Source: CAIRDP01 sp037138335
GTDB lineage: Bacteria > Bacteroidota > Bacteroidia > Bacteroidales > FEN-979
Assembly (NCBI GenBank): GCA_037138335.1
Contig: JBAXIO010000005.1
Location: 1-64,000, forward strand
Direction of reading: 5' to 3'
DNA: 64,000 nucleotides
Shown: positions 24,771 to 32,564 of the stretch, in pieces
Layout: every line of letters starts with the position of its first letter
How positions within the stretch are numbered: position 1 is the stretch's first letter
Notes under the pieces: generated by a model
The model's database searches: none
What the model saw: only the letters and a program-made list of their open reading frames with translations
Told to the model about the DNA's origin: nothing
Translations under genes and position numbers: made by a program

Positions 24771-26639
24771 ATGACTGTATCCCCATTATTGGAAATCCAT
24801 CAGGACAATTGTATTAAATGTTACTCTTGTGTAAGGATTTGTCCGGTCAAAGCCATCAGGGTAGACGTAAATACTGAGTATCCTTCCATTATTCCAGAGC
24901 GCTGTATCGGTTGCGGAAGTTGTTTCATGGCTTGTTCACCCGCTGCCATCACTTACAGGTCTTCTATAAATGAAGTGAAGCAGATGATCGCTTCCGGCGA
25001 AAAAGTAGCGGCTGTATGTGACCCGGCCATTTCGGGGGAATTCCACGATATTACCGATTACCGCAAGTTTGTCCAGATGATCCGGAACCTCGGATTTGCA
25101 TACGTCACCGAGGTTTCGTTCGGGGTAGACCTCGTTGCGAATGAATATAAGCAACTGCTGGAAGATTTCAAAGGGAAGTACCATATTATGGCAAACTGTC
25201 CGGCCGTGGTCTTTTTCATCGAGAAGTATTACCCTGAGATGGTCAGCAACATAGCTCCTATCGTTTCACCCATGGTCGCCACAGCCAAGGTTGTCCGCCA
25301 GAGGTACGGGCAGGAGATTAAAGTTGTAGCCATCGGCCCCTGCATTGCAGCTAAGGATGAGGCCTTGAGGATTACCGGCGATGGGAAGATAGATGCCGTT
25401 CTGACGTTTACAGAACTCAGAAGGTTATTCAATGAGTTCAATATCAGAGAGACCCAGCTTGAATTTTCGGAGTTTGATCCCCCTCTCGGGAACAAAGGCT
25501 CATTATATCCTATAAGCGATGGGATACTCCAGGCAGTTGACATCAGCGAGAACCTGCTCAGTGGTAACATCATCACGACCGAGGGCCGCAACAATATGCT
25601 GAGTGCGGTAAAGGAGTTTGACAGCCGCATTGACCTCATCCGCCGTCATTTTAATATTTTTTATGATGACGGATGTTTGATGGGACCCGGCACCTCCCAG
25701 GGGGGAGAGAAATTCCTGCGCCACACCCTGGTCACCGATTATGCGAATAAAAGGCTGAACACCCTTGACCCGGAAGCCTGGCAAAGAGATATTGATGAAT
25801 TTAAAGGTCTGGATTTCAGCAGGGATTATATACCCGATGACCAGCGGCTTCCGTTGCCGTCGGAAGAAAAAATAGAAGAGGTCCTTGAGATGATCCACCG
25901 CCAGGACCAGAGAGACAATGATATTGGATGTGAATCCTGCGGTTATCCCAACTGCCGTGAATTTGCCATTGCCATTGCCCAGGGACTGGCCACTACCGAT
26001 ATGTGCCATATTTTCAGCGGCAGGAACCGCCAGGAATATATAAAAACCTTACGCACCACCAACGAGAAACTTGCCAAGACCCAGGAAGCCCTGAGGGTTT
26101 CGGAGGAGAAAGCCAAGCAGGAAAAAGACAGCCAGCTGGAAATCTCTGCCCTGGTTTCCGCCATGCTGCAACAGCTGGTGTCGGGGGTTGTGATTGTTGA
26201 CGAAAACCTGAGGATTTTGCATGCCAACAAGGCATTTATAAGGATACTGGGTGAAGAGGCCGCCATGGTCGATGAAGTGATCCCCGGGCTGGAAGGCGCT
26301 GACCTTAAATCCCTGCTTCCCATCCATTTTTATAAGATTTTTTCCTTTGTGCTTTCTTCGGATGAGAGCGTGGAGCGCAAGGACGTGCAGTATGGAAACG
26401 GCATGTTGAACGTCTCGGTTTTTTCGTTGCGTTCAAAGAAGTTTGTTGGCGGTATCATCAGGGATATGTATATGCCGGAGGTGTATAAAGAACAGATCAT
26501 CACCCGCATGAAGGAAGTGATAGACCAGAATTTTGACATGGTCCAGAAGATTGCCTTCCTGCTTGGAGAAGGAGCAGCAAAGACCGAACAGATGCTTAAT
26601 GCCATCATCGAATCGCATCAGTCCCAAAATAAAAAGTAA
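24771..26639 (+). CDS. [FeFe]-hydrogenase-like sensor with PAS domain (group C3-like)
   Basis: A 622-aa protein with a two-cluster ferredoxin domain (CIKCYSCVRICP at 14-25, CIGCGSCFMAC at 45-55) and an H-cluster-like domain (~75-320). A CESCGYPNC Fe-S motif (387-395), a coiled segment and a PAS domain (~465-570) follow. H-cluster conservation is incomplete: ANCPA keeps one ligand (Cys143) but not the proton-relay Cys, and GPCIAAK keeps Cys191 but lacks lysine at the usual position. YDDGC has Tyr298 in place of the first Cys of CxxGC. It is followed 9 bp later by a SpoIIE-type phosphatase, the phosphatase-linked sensory layout. It may sense redox or H2, but the intact H-cluster is doubtful. 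Confidence 0.82.
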   Translation: MTVSPLLEIHQDNCIKCYSCVRICPVKAIRVDVNTEYPSIIPERCIGCGSCFMACSPAAITYRSSINEVKQMIASGEKVAAVCDPAISGEFHDITDYRKFVQMIRNLGFAYVTEVSFGVDLVANEYKQLLEDFKGKYHIMANCPAVVFFIEKYYPEMVSNIAPIVSPMVATAKVVRQRYGQEIKVVAIGPCIAAKDEALRITGDGKIDAVLTFTELRRLFNEFNIRETQLEFSEFDPPLGNKGSLYPISDGILQAVDISENLLSGNIITTEGRNNMLSAVKEFDSRIDLIRRHFNIFYDDGCLMGPGTSQGGEKFLRHTLVTDYANKRLNTLDPEAWQRDIDEFKGLDFSRDYIPDDQRLPLPSEEKIEEVLEMIHRQDQRDNDIGCESCGYPNCREFAIAIAQGLATTDMCHIFSGRNRQEYIKTLRTTNEKLAKTQEALRVSEEKAKQEKDSQLEISALVSAMLQQLVSGVVIVDENLRILHANKAFIRILGEEAAMVDEVIPGLEGADLKSLLPIHFYKIFSFVLSSDESVERKDVQYGNGMLNVSVFSLRSKKFVGGIIRDMYMPEVYKEQIITRMKEVIDQNFDMVQKIAFLLGEGAAKTEQMLNAIIESHQSQNKK

Positions 26640-26648
26640 GTCCTGACC

Positions 26649-27833
26649 ATGGACGAGAAATTCTATATCGAGGTTGTTTGCAAGCAAAAGAACCATGGCG
26701 ATGCCAGGGTTTGCGGGGATGTTTTTTACACCAAGAAGATATCTGAGGAAGGTCGTATCATTGCTGTGCTTTCCGACGGCATGGGCCATGGCATCAAGGC
26801 CAATATCCTGGCGACTCTCACATCCACTCTCGCATTAAATCTTACCCAGGAGCATAAAAGCGTGGAATCCATAGCTGCGACTATCATGAATACCTTGCCT
26901 GTCGACAGTGTGAAGGAAATGAACTATTCGACATTTACCATTGCCGATATCGATGTGGACGGGGAAATCCAGATCCTGGAGTATGAAAACCCGAAAACCC
27001 TGTTTTTCAGGGGGGCAAGGCTGTTTGAACCCCAGTGGAATGTGGTTGTGCTTGAAGGTGTAAAGCATGCAGGGAAAGAGGTCCTGACGACCAGTTTCAA
27101 GCCTGTTAAGGAAGACCGTATCATTTTTTGTTCCGACGGGGTGGTACAATCGGGACTGGGTTCCGACAAATACCCTGTTGGATTCGGGCTGGCGAACCTG
27201 GAGATGATGTTAAACGATGCCATACAGGAGGAACATGATATTTCAGCCGACCGGCTTGCGTCAAAAGTTATCGACCGTGCCAACCTGAATGACGGGTTTC
27301 ACCCGAAAGATGACATATCCTGTGCCGTGATTTATTACCGGGAACCGCGAAAGCTCATGATCTGCAGCGGTCCGCCGGTTGATCCTGCGAATGACAGCCT
27401 GATGGCCGGGCTGCTTCAGCAGTTTGAAGGGAGGAAGATCATTTCCGGGGCCACAACGGGCGACATGATAGCCAGGGAGTGGGGCCGTAAGATCGTTGAT
27501 GAGAATGTCATGACCGATCCGGAGCTGCCACCGGTATCGCATATGGAAGGGGTGGAGCTGATCACCGAAGGGATACTGACCCTGAGCAAGGTGAGCGAGC
27601 TGCTTAAAAAATACAATTCGGCTTATGAACTGGGAAAAGGCCCTGCCGACCTGATCGTAAAGGCAATCCTTGAATGCGATGAGATCCATTTCATCGTTGG
27701 GACTAACATAAACGTGGCCCACCAGGATCCGACATTGCCTATGGAACTTGAACTACGGCGTACGGTGGTACACCGGATTGTGCGCACTCTTGATGAAAAA
27801 TTCATGAAGGAAGCCTCAATGAGGTTTTTCTGA
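26649..27833 (+). CDS. SpoIIE-family PP2C serine phosphatase
   Basis: A 394-aa metal-dependent protein phosphatase. Metal-binding aspartates lie in CGDVFYT (near 23), LSDGMGHG (near 44), IFCSDGVV (near 160) and KDDISCAV (near 220). A C-terminal ~150-aa region of unknown fold follows. It is the probable output partner of the PAS/hydrogenase-like sensor 9 bp upstream. No STAS anti-sigma antagonist or serine kinase lies in the window, so its substrate is not visible. A terminator-like hairpin and convergent hydC-2 follow. Confidence 0.88.
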   Translation: MDEKFYIEVVCKQKNHGDARVCGDVFYTKKISEEGRIIAVLSDGMGHGIKANILATLTSTLALNLTQEHKSVESIAATIMNTLPVDSVKEMNYSTFTIADIDVDGEIQILEYENPKTLFFRGARLFEPQWNVVVLEGVKHAGKEVLTTSFKPVKEDRIIFCSDGVVQSGLGSDKYPVGFGLANLEMMLNDAIQEEHDISADRLASKVIDRANLNDGFHPKDDISCAVIYYREPRKLMICSGPPVDPANDSLMAGLLQQFEGRKIISGATTGDMIAREWGRKIVDENVMTDPELPPVSHMEGVELITEGILTLSKVSELLKKYNSAYELGKGPADLIVKAILECDEIHFIVGTNINVAHQDPTLPMELELRRTVVHRIVRTLDEKFMKEASMRFF

Positions 27834-27842
27834 AAAGCAAAA

Positions 27843-27869
27843 GCCCGCAGATGAATAATTCCTGCGGGC
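27843..27869 (-). terminator. Terminator of hydrogenase operon 2
   Basis: GCCCGCAG pairs with CTGCGGGC around an 11-nt loop. On the minus strand it is followed by TTTTGCTTTT, so it ends the hydC-2 transcript. It may also slow the convergent sensor/phosphatase transcript. Confidence 0.75.
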
Positions 27870-27899
27870 CTGCATCAAGTATTAACCAAAAAACCAATC

Positions 27900-28379
27900 T
27901 TAAGTATTGTATTCGGCAATGATGTCGGCTACACCGTCAGGGGCCACACGCCCAAAAACTTTTTCTCCAACCATCACAACCGGTGCCAGTCCACATGCTC
28001 CGACGCACCTTAGGCAGCTTAATGAGAACTTCCCGTCGGGAGTGGTTTCGCCAACCTGGATATTGAGCTGTCGTTTAAATTCTTCAAGTACTTTCTCGGC
28101 ACCACGCACATAACAGGCTGTTCCAAGGCAGATGGAAACCGGGTGAATGCCTTTTGGCTGCATGGTGAAGAAAGAGTAAAATGTGACGACGCCATAAACA
28201 TGGGCTACTGATACATTCAGTTCCTTTGCGATCACTTCCTGGATCTCGGCCGGCAGGTAGCCGAACAAGCTTTGGGCCTTATGCAGGACGTTGATGAGTT
28301 CACCTTTATCGTTATTGAAAGTCTTGCAAACATCTTTCAGTTCCTGGATCTTCTTCTCCGATAATTTTATCTTGGCCAT
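27900..28379 (-). CDS. hydC: NuoE-like [2Fe-2S] subunit HydC, set 2
   Basis: A 159-aa thioredoxin-like [2Fe-2S] subunit with ligands in CLGTACYVRG and CVGACGLAP and the family stretch AHVYGVVTFYSFF. In set 2 it is the last gene of the operon, after hydA, whereas in sets 1 and 3 it is the first. It is separated from hydA-2 by a 7-bp tandem array. It should carry electrons between HydB and the rest of the complex. Confidence 0.93.
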   Translation of the reverse strand: MAKIKLSEKKIQELKDVCKTFNNDKGELINVLHKAQSLFGYLPAEIQEVIAKELNVSVAHVYGVVTFYSFFTMQPKGIHPVSICLGTACYVRGAEKVLEEFKRQLNIQVGETTPDGKFSLSCLRCVGACGLAPVVMVGEKVFGRVAPDGVADIIAEYNT

Positions 28380-28383
28380 AATT

Positions 28384-28446
28384 TTCTGGTTTCTGGGTTC
28401 TGGTTTCTGGGTTTACTAGTGCCTAGTACCCAGTACCTGGTACCTG
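28384..28446. repeat. Degenerate heptanucleotide tandem array (9 units)
   Basis: Nine 7-bp units: TTCTGGT, TTCTGGG, TTCTGGT, TTCTGGG, TTTACTA, GTGCCTA, GTACCCA, GTACCTG, GTACCTG. It fills the hydA-2/hydC-2 junction inside one operon almost completely. Confidence 0.8.
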
Positions 28447-28450
28447 TTTA

Positions 28451-30223
28451 TCATTCTTCCACAAACACCCCTGCACTCTTGTCAAAGTAATGGGTATGCA
28501 GAAGGTGGTGTGACATTTCCCCGCAAGGTTTGCCGAGAAATTCCCTGTACAATTCCTGTATGAACGGATTTTCGTGTGATTTCCTGATAGGTTTACCTGC
28601 ATCTTCGCGGTAAAGTGCTGAAGCTCTCAGTTTGATTACCTCGGAATCACCGTGGTGGTATGGTTGCCCGCCTCCGCCAATGCAACCTCCCGGGCAGGCC
28701 ATAATCTCAATTGCGTGGAAGTGGCTTTTCCCGTCGCGTATGTCTTCAAGCAGTTTACGGGCGTTGCCCAATCCGTGCGCTATGCCTATATTAATGGGCA
28801 AGCCGTCGAAATCGATAGTGGCATGCCTTACATTTTCAAGTCCGCGGAGCTCTTTGAAATCAACCTTTTCAAGTTTTTTCCCGGTGTACAGTTCATAAGC
28901 GGTACGGCATGCGGCTTCGATCACACCACCGGTTGTGCCGAAAATGACCGAGGCTCCGGTAGACTCTCCGAGGGGGTTGTCAAAATCATCCGCAGGCAGC
29001 GAATTAAAGTCAATATTCGATGCTTTGATGAGATGGGCAAGTTCACGGGTCGAAAGCGAATAATTCACGTCAGGATCTCCGTCAACCTTGAATTCATCGC
29101 GCTGGCATTCGTATTTCTTAGCCAGGCAGGGCATAATGGAGACCACAACCATGTTTTTACGGGCTATACCAAGTTTTTTGCCGAAATATTCCTTGGCAAT
29201 GGGCCCGAACATCTGCTGGGGCGATTTAGCCGTTGAAGGGATATCGCGCATTTCGGGGAAATTGTGTTCGAAGAAATTAACCCAGCCGGGGCAGCAGGAG
29301 GTAAGTATGGGAAGTTTCACATTCTTATCACCCTTAAGGTAACGGGTAAGACGGTCGAGTAGTTCGGTGCCTTCTTCCATGATCGTAAGGTCAGCGGCGA
29401 AGTCAGTGTCGAATACATAGTCAAATCCAAGTCGTCGTAGTGCGGCGACCATCTTACCCGTTACAAGGGTGCCTGGCGCGAGGCCAAATTCTTCTCCTAA
29501 AGCAGCCCTGACGGCAGGTGCTGTTTGTACAACAACTGTCTTTGTAGGATCTGCGAGTGCATTGATAACGTTGCGCGAGTGGTCAACTTCAGTCAGGGCA
29601 CCGGTTGGGCAAACAGATACACATTGTCCGCAATAAGTGCAGGGAGATTTCTCGAGATTCATCTCGAAGGCAGGTGCCACAACGGCCATAAATCCTCTGT
29701 TGACTGCGCTCAAAGCGCCAACCGTCTGAACGTCGTTACACATCATTTCACACCGCCGGCACATGATGCATTTATCCACATCCCGGATGATGGCAGGCGA
29801 AGTATCCTTGCGGTACTTCGACTGCTCACCCTGGTAAGGTATCTCTCTCACGCCAAGTTGCTGTGCCATACTCTGGAGCTCACAACTTCCGGATTTGGCA
29901 CAGGTAAGACATTCAGCAGGATGGTCTGATAGTATGAGCTCCAGAACGGTTCTGCGTGCGTTCAATACCCTGATGTTATGCGTGTAAACTTCCATACCCT
30001 CGGCTACCATGGTATTACAGGCTGGTGCGAGATTCCGTCTTCCCTTGACTTCAACCACGCAAACGCGGCATCCGCCCGGACGGTTTTCAATGTTCATGTC
30101 CTTCAGTTCGAAGTAGCAAAGGGTAGGTATATCGATGCCAACGGTCTTGGCTGCCTTTAAAAGCGTGGTATTTTCAGGAACTTCGGCGGTTTTTCCGTCA
30201 ATGATCAGCTTTACCATATTCAT
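28451..30223 (-). CDS. hydA: [FeFe]-hydrogenase catalytic subunit HydA, set 2
   Basis: A 590-aa catalytic subunit. It carries the NuoG-like [2Fe-2S] domain (C36, C52, C55, C69), a His-Cys3 cluster (H101-C114) and two [4Fe-4S] motifs (152-162, 195-205). The H-cluster motifs are canonical: TSCCPGW (308-314), MPCLAKKYE (364-372) and MACPGGCIGGGGQP (508-521). The tail ends SHHLLHTHY, shared with set 3 (SHELLHTHY) but not set 1, so sets 2 and 3 look like closer paralogues. A GGAGG-type ribosome site precedes the ATG at 30223. It lies 15 bp after hydB-2. Confidence 0.95.
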   Translation of the reverse strand: MNMVKLIIDGKTAEVPENTTLLKAAKTVGIDIPTLCYFELKDMNIENRPGGCRVCVVEVKGRRNLAPACNTMVAEGMEVYTHNIRVLNARRTVLELILSDHPAECLTCAKSGSCELQSMAQQLGVREIPYQGEQSKYRKDTSPAIIRDVDKCIMCRRCEMMCNDVQTVGALSAVNRGFMAVVAPAFEMNLEKSPCTYCGQCVSVCPTGALTEVDHSRNVINALADPTKTVVVQTAPAVRAALGEEFGLAPGTLVTGKMVAALRRLGFDYVFDTDFAADLTIMEEGTELLDRLTRYLKGDKNVKLPILTSCCPGWVNFFEHNFPEMRDIPSTAKSPQQMFGPIAKEYFGKKLGIARKNMVVVSIMPCLAKKYECQRDEFKVDGDPDVNYSLSTRELAHLIKASNIDFNSLPADDFDNPLGESTGASVIFGTTGGVIEAACRTAYELYTGKKLEKVDFKELRGLENVRHATIDFDGLPINIGIAHGLGNARKLLEDIRDGKSHFHAIEIMACPGGCIGGGGQPYHHGDSEVIKLRASALYREDAGKPIRKSHENPFIQELYREFLGKPCGEMSHHLLHTHYFDKSAGVFVEE

Positions 30224-30238
30224 AACGTTCCTTCCTCC

Positions 30239-31699
30239 TTAATTGATAATGATTGCATTGAATTTGCATTTTTCCATGCAGGCTCCGCATTTGATGCATT
30301 TTTCCTGGTCGATGAAATGGGCTTGTTTACGCTCACCGCTGATGGCATTGACCGGACAGTTGCGTGCACATAGCGTGCATCCGATGCATTTCTCAGCAAT
30401 AACCAGGTATTGCATAAGCGATTTGCAGACTTTGGAGCGGCATTTTTTATCCTTCACATGCTCCATGTACTCATCATAAAAGTTATCTAATGTTGAGAGT
30501 ACAGGGTTGGGGGAGGATTGCCCTAATCCGCAGAGTGAAGTGTCCTTTATGACTGTACCCAGGTTTCGCAGTTTGTCGATGTCTTCCATCGTGCCATTGC
30601 CCTGGGTGATTTTCCCTAGAATCTCATGGAGGCGTTTGTTCCCGATGCGGCATGGGGAGCATTTGCCACAGGATTCCTCGACTGTAAACTCAAGGTAGAA
30701 TTTGGCTATTGCGACCATACAGTCGTCTTCATCCATAACGATCAAGCCTCCTGATCCCATCATTGAACCGGCGGCAATAAGGTTATCGTAATCGATAGGC
30801 GTATCGAGATGCTTTTTTGTAAGGCAACCGCCGGAAGGCCCGCCGGTTTGTGCTGCTTTGAATTCCTTTCCGTATTGTATTCCGCCGCCGATTTCATAGA
30901 TGACTTCCCGGAGGGTAGTGCCCATAGGTACTTCAACCAGCCCTACATTATTGATCTTTCCTGCAAGGGCAAATACTTTTGTGCCTTTGGACCTCTCGGT
31001 GCCGATCGAAGCAAACCATTCCCAGCCTTTGTTAAGGATGACCGGGACATTTGCGAAGGTTTCAACATTATTGACGTTTGTGGGCTTTTTAAGGTAACCT
31101 TCCACGGAAGGGAAGGGGGGTTTTACGGTGGGTTCACCGCGAAGGCCTTCCATTGAATGGATAAGAGCGGTTTCCTCCCCGCAAACAAACGCCCCTGCTC
31201 CATAACGAATGTCAATATCGAAGTTAAAGCCTGTCCCGAGGATGTTGTCTCCAAGCAGGCCCATTTCGCGGGACTGGGCCATAGCGGTTTTAAGCCTTTC
31301 AACAGCCAGTGGATACTCGGCGCGGATGTAAATTAATCCTTTTGATGCACCTGTGCAGTAACCATTGATGGTCATGGCTTCCAGCACCGAATGGGGATCC
31401 CCTTCAAGTATGGAACGGTCCATAAAAGCACCGGGGTCGCCTTCATCGGCATTGCATACCACATACTTCTGGTCGGCCTGTACCTTGCGTGTGATCTCCC
31501 ATTTTAGCCCTGCAGGGAAACCACCGCCACCGCGGCCCCTTAAACCCGATTTCTTTAAAATTTCAATAACGGCTTCAGGTGTAAGCTCCGTTAAAACTGT
31601 AGCAAGTGCCATATAACCATCGCGGGCGATATAATCCTCAATCCGCTCAGGGTCTATGACGCCGCAGTTACGTAATGCTATTCTGATCTGTTTTGCCAT
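30239..31699 (-). CDS. hydB: NuoF-like subunit HydB, set 2 (no N-terminal ferredoxin)
   Basis: A 486-aa flavoprotein subunit with the NuoF FMN/NADH motifs (GLRGRGGGGFPAGLKW, NADEGDPGAFMDR, GAGAFVCGEETAL), a [4Fe-4S] motif ESCGKCSPCRIG and a C-terminal 2x[4Fe-4S] ferredoxin (CIGCTLCARNCP, CIKCGACMEKC). The thioredoxin-like [2Fe-2S] domain found at the N-terminus of set 1 HydB is missing here and is encoded separately by the small gene at 31796. The split is a common HydB/HndC arrangement. Confidence 0.93.
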   Translation of the reverse strand: MAKQIRIALRNCGVIDPERIEDYIARDGYMALATVLTELTPEAVIEILKKSGLRGRGGGGFPAGLKWEITRKVQADQKYVVCNADEGDPGAFMDRSILEGDPHSVLEAMTINGYCTGASKGLIYIRAEYPLAVERLKTAMAQSREMGLLGDNILGTGFNFDIDIRYGAGAFVCGEETALIHSMEGLRGEPTVKPPFPSVEGYLKKPTNVNNVETFANVPVILNKGWEWFASIGTERSKGTKVFALAGKINNVGLVEVPMGTTLREVIYEIGGGIQYGKEFKAAQTGGPSGGCLTKKHLDTPIDYDNLIAAGSMMGSGGLIVMDEDDCMVAIAKFYLEFTVEESCGKCSPCRIGNKRLHEILGKITQGNGTMEDIDKLRNLGTVIKDTSLCGLGQSSPNPVLSTLDNFYDEYMEHVKDKKCRSKVCKSLMQYLVIAEKCIGCTLCARNCPVNAISGERKQAHFIDQEKCIKCGACMEKCKFNAIIIN

Positions 31700-31718
31700 A
31701 CTGTATTTTTTGAGTGAA

Positions 31719-31795
31719 GGTGACTGGTGACTGGTGACTATATGATCTTACTATTCACTGTTCACTGTTCACTGCTCACTGTTCACTGTTCAATC
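31719..31795. repeat. Degenerate heptanucleotide tandem array (11 units)
   Basis: Eleven 7-bp units: three GGTGACT, ATATGAT, CTTACTA, three TTCACTG, CTCACTG, TTCACTG and TTCAATC. It ends exactly at the stop codon of the small ferredoxin gene and fills most of the 96-bp gap before hydB-2 within the operon. Confidence 0.82.
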
Positions 31796-32185
31796 TTATG
31801 CTGTTTCGTAATTCATAGGGATTACTCCTTCAATCTCTTCACCCTTGCGGATAAACCGTTCAATGATTTCGTCGGCTTTCTTCATGCTTACAAAACCAAA
31901 CATAACAGGTTTTTTACCCGGCATTGTGATCTCAATTGTTGGTTCTGCGTAACAAAATCCCATGCAGCCGACCTGGCTCACTTTCGCAGGTATGTTCCTT
32001 TTGCTCAATTCCTCTTTCATATAATCGTAAACAGGCCTGGACCCGGAAGCTATTCCGCATGTTGCCATGGTAACTTTGACCTGGATGGTACTAAGAGGAT
32101 TGTCTTTTTGCGACAAAGCTGCATTTTTTGCCTTTAGCTTTTCACGAAGTTCTGTTAAAGACTTGGTTGATTCCAGTTTTGTCAT
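31796..32185 (-). CDS. Thioredoxin-like [2Fe-2S] ferredoxin of hydrogenase set 2
   Basis: A 129-aa protein matching the N-terminal domain of set 1 HydB (MATCGIASGSRPVYDYMKEE, GCMGFCYAEPTIEI). Visible ligand candidates are a single Cys in ATCGIASG and a CMGFC pair; a fourth Cys is not obvious, as also in the set 1 domain. It is the first gene of operon 2 (ferredoxin-hydB-hydA-hydC) and probably completes the HydB electron path as a separate subunit, as HndB does in NADP-reducing hydrogenases. Confidence 0.85.
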   Translation of the reverse strand: MTKLESTKSLTELREKLKAKNAALSQKDNPLSTIQVKVTMATCGIASGSRPVYDYMKEELSKRNIPAKVSQVGCMGFCYAEPTIEITMPGKKPVMFGFVSMKKADEIIERFIRKGEEIEGVIPMNYETA

Positions 32186-32262
32186 ATCTATAATTTTGAA
32201 AATTAGATATTTAATTATTTGATCCGGGCAAAATTGACCCTGTTTAGTGAAATTTCAGGCTG

Positions 32263-32293
32263 CAAAATTATGTCCTTTATAAGTATTGTGCAA
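32263..32293 (-). promoter_or_regulatory. Promoter of hydrogenase operon 2
   Basis: TTG (32291-32293), a 20-bp spacer and TAATTTTG (32263-32270) on the minus strand. The same -7 octamer occurs at operon 3. Confidence 0.6.
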
Positions 32294-32317
32294 GCTTTTC
32301 ATGTTATTTTTTTCACA

Positions 32318-32335
32318 TTGTTAATAAATTCACAC
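32318..32335. promoter_or_regulatory. Candidate Rex operator of operon 2
   Basis: TTGTTAATAAATTCACAC matches TTGTGAA-N4-TTCACAA at 12 of 14 half-site positions. It lies 24 bp upstream of the predicted -33 element. Binding is inferred from the nearby rex gene and the repeated occurrence at sister operons. Confidence 0.6.
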
Positions 32336-32343
32336 ATGAATGG

Positions 32344-32356
32344 GGTCAAATTGACC
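32344..32356. promoter_or_regulatory. Perfect GGTCAA-A-TTGACC palindrome
   Basis: A 13-bp inverted repeat with 6-bp arms, 8 bp from the Rex-like site. A related sequence with the same right arm (AAATTGACC) lies at 32226-32240. It may bind an unidentified dimeric regulator. Confidence 0.4.
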
Positions 32357-32517
32357 TGATATGGAATAAAATGACATAAAAACCAACGCGATGATCAAGC
32401 CGGGGATTTTCAAAATTTCAAATCCGGTTTCTGCAATAGGGGCAAAGGGATTTTCAGGTTATAAATTATGTTGATGTTAAATTAAATAAAACGCTATATG
32501 TGTATTAGTTAAAAGAT

Positions 32518-32525
32518 TAACTTTG
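32518..32525 (+). promoter_or_regulatory. -7 box of the propeller kinase gene
   Basis: TAACTTTG fits TAnnTTTG and covers an in-frame TTG at 32523, which argues that translation starts at the ATG at 32565. Confidence 0.5.
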
Positions 32526-32564
32526 AATCGGAATCTTCCCCCGCGAAAATTATTAAAATCTTCG

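Larger units (their letters stand above)
32186..32564. other. 379-bp divergent regulatory region between operon 2 and a propeller kinase
   Basis: No gene is seen here. From left to right it holds an imperfect operator-like GGGCAAAATTGACCC (32226-32240), the operon 2 promoter (32263-32293), a Rex-like site (32318-32335), a near-identical second operator-like palindrome (32344-32356) and the -7 box of the propeller kinase (32518-32525). Confidence 0.6.

Noticed and set aside
18454..26639. The two sensory proteins as further H2-producing enzymes
   Set aside because: Proton-relay cysteine is lost in both, and kinase or PAS domains are fused; catalytic partners (HydB/HydC) are absent for them.
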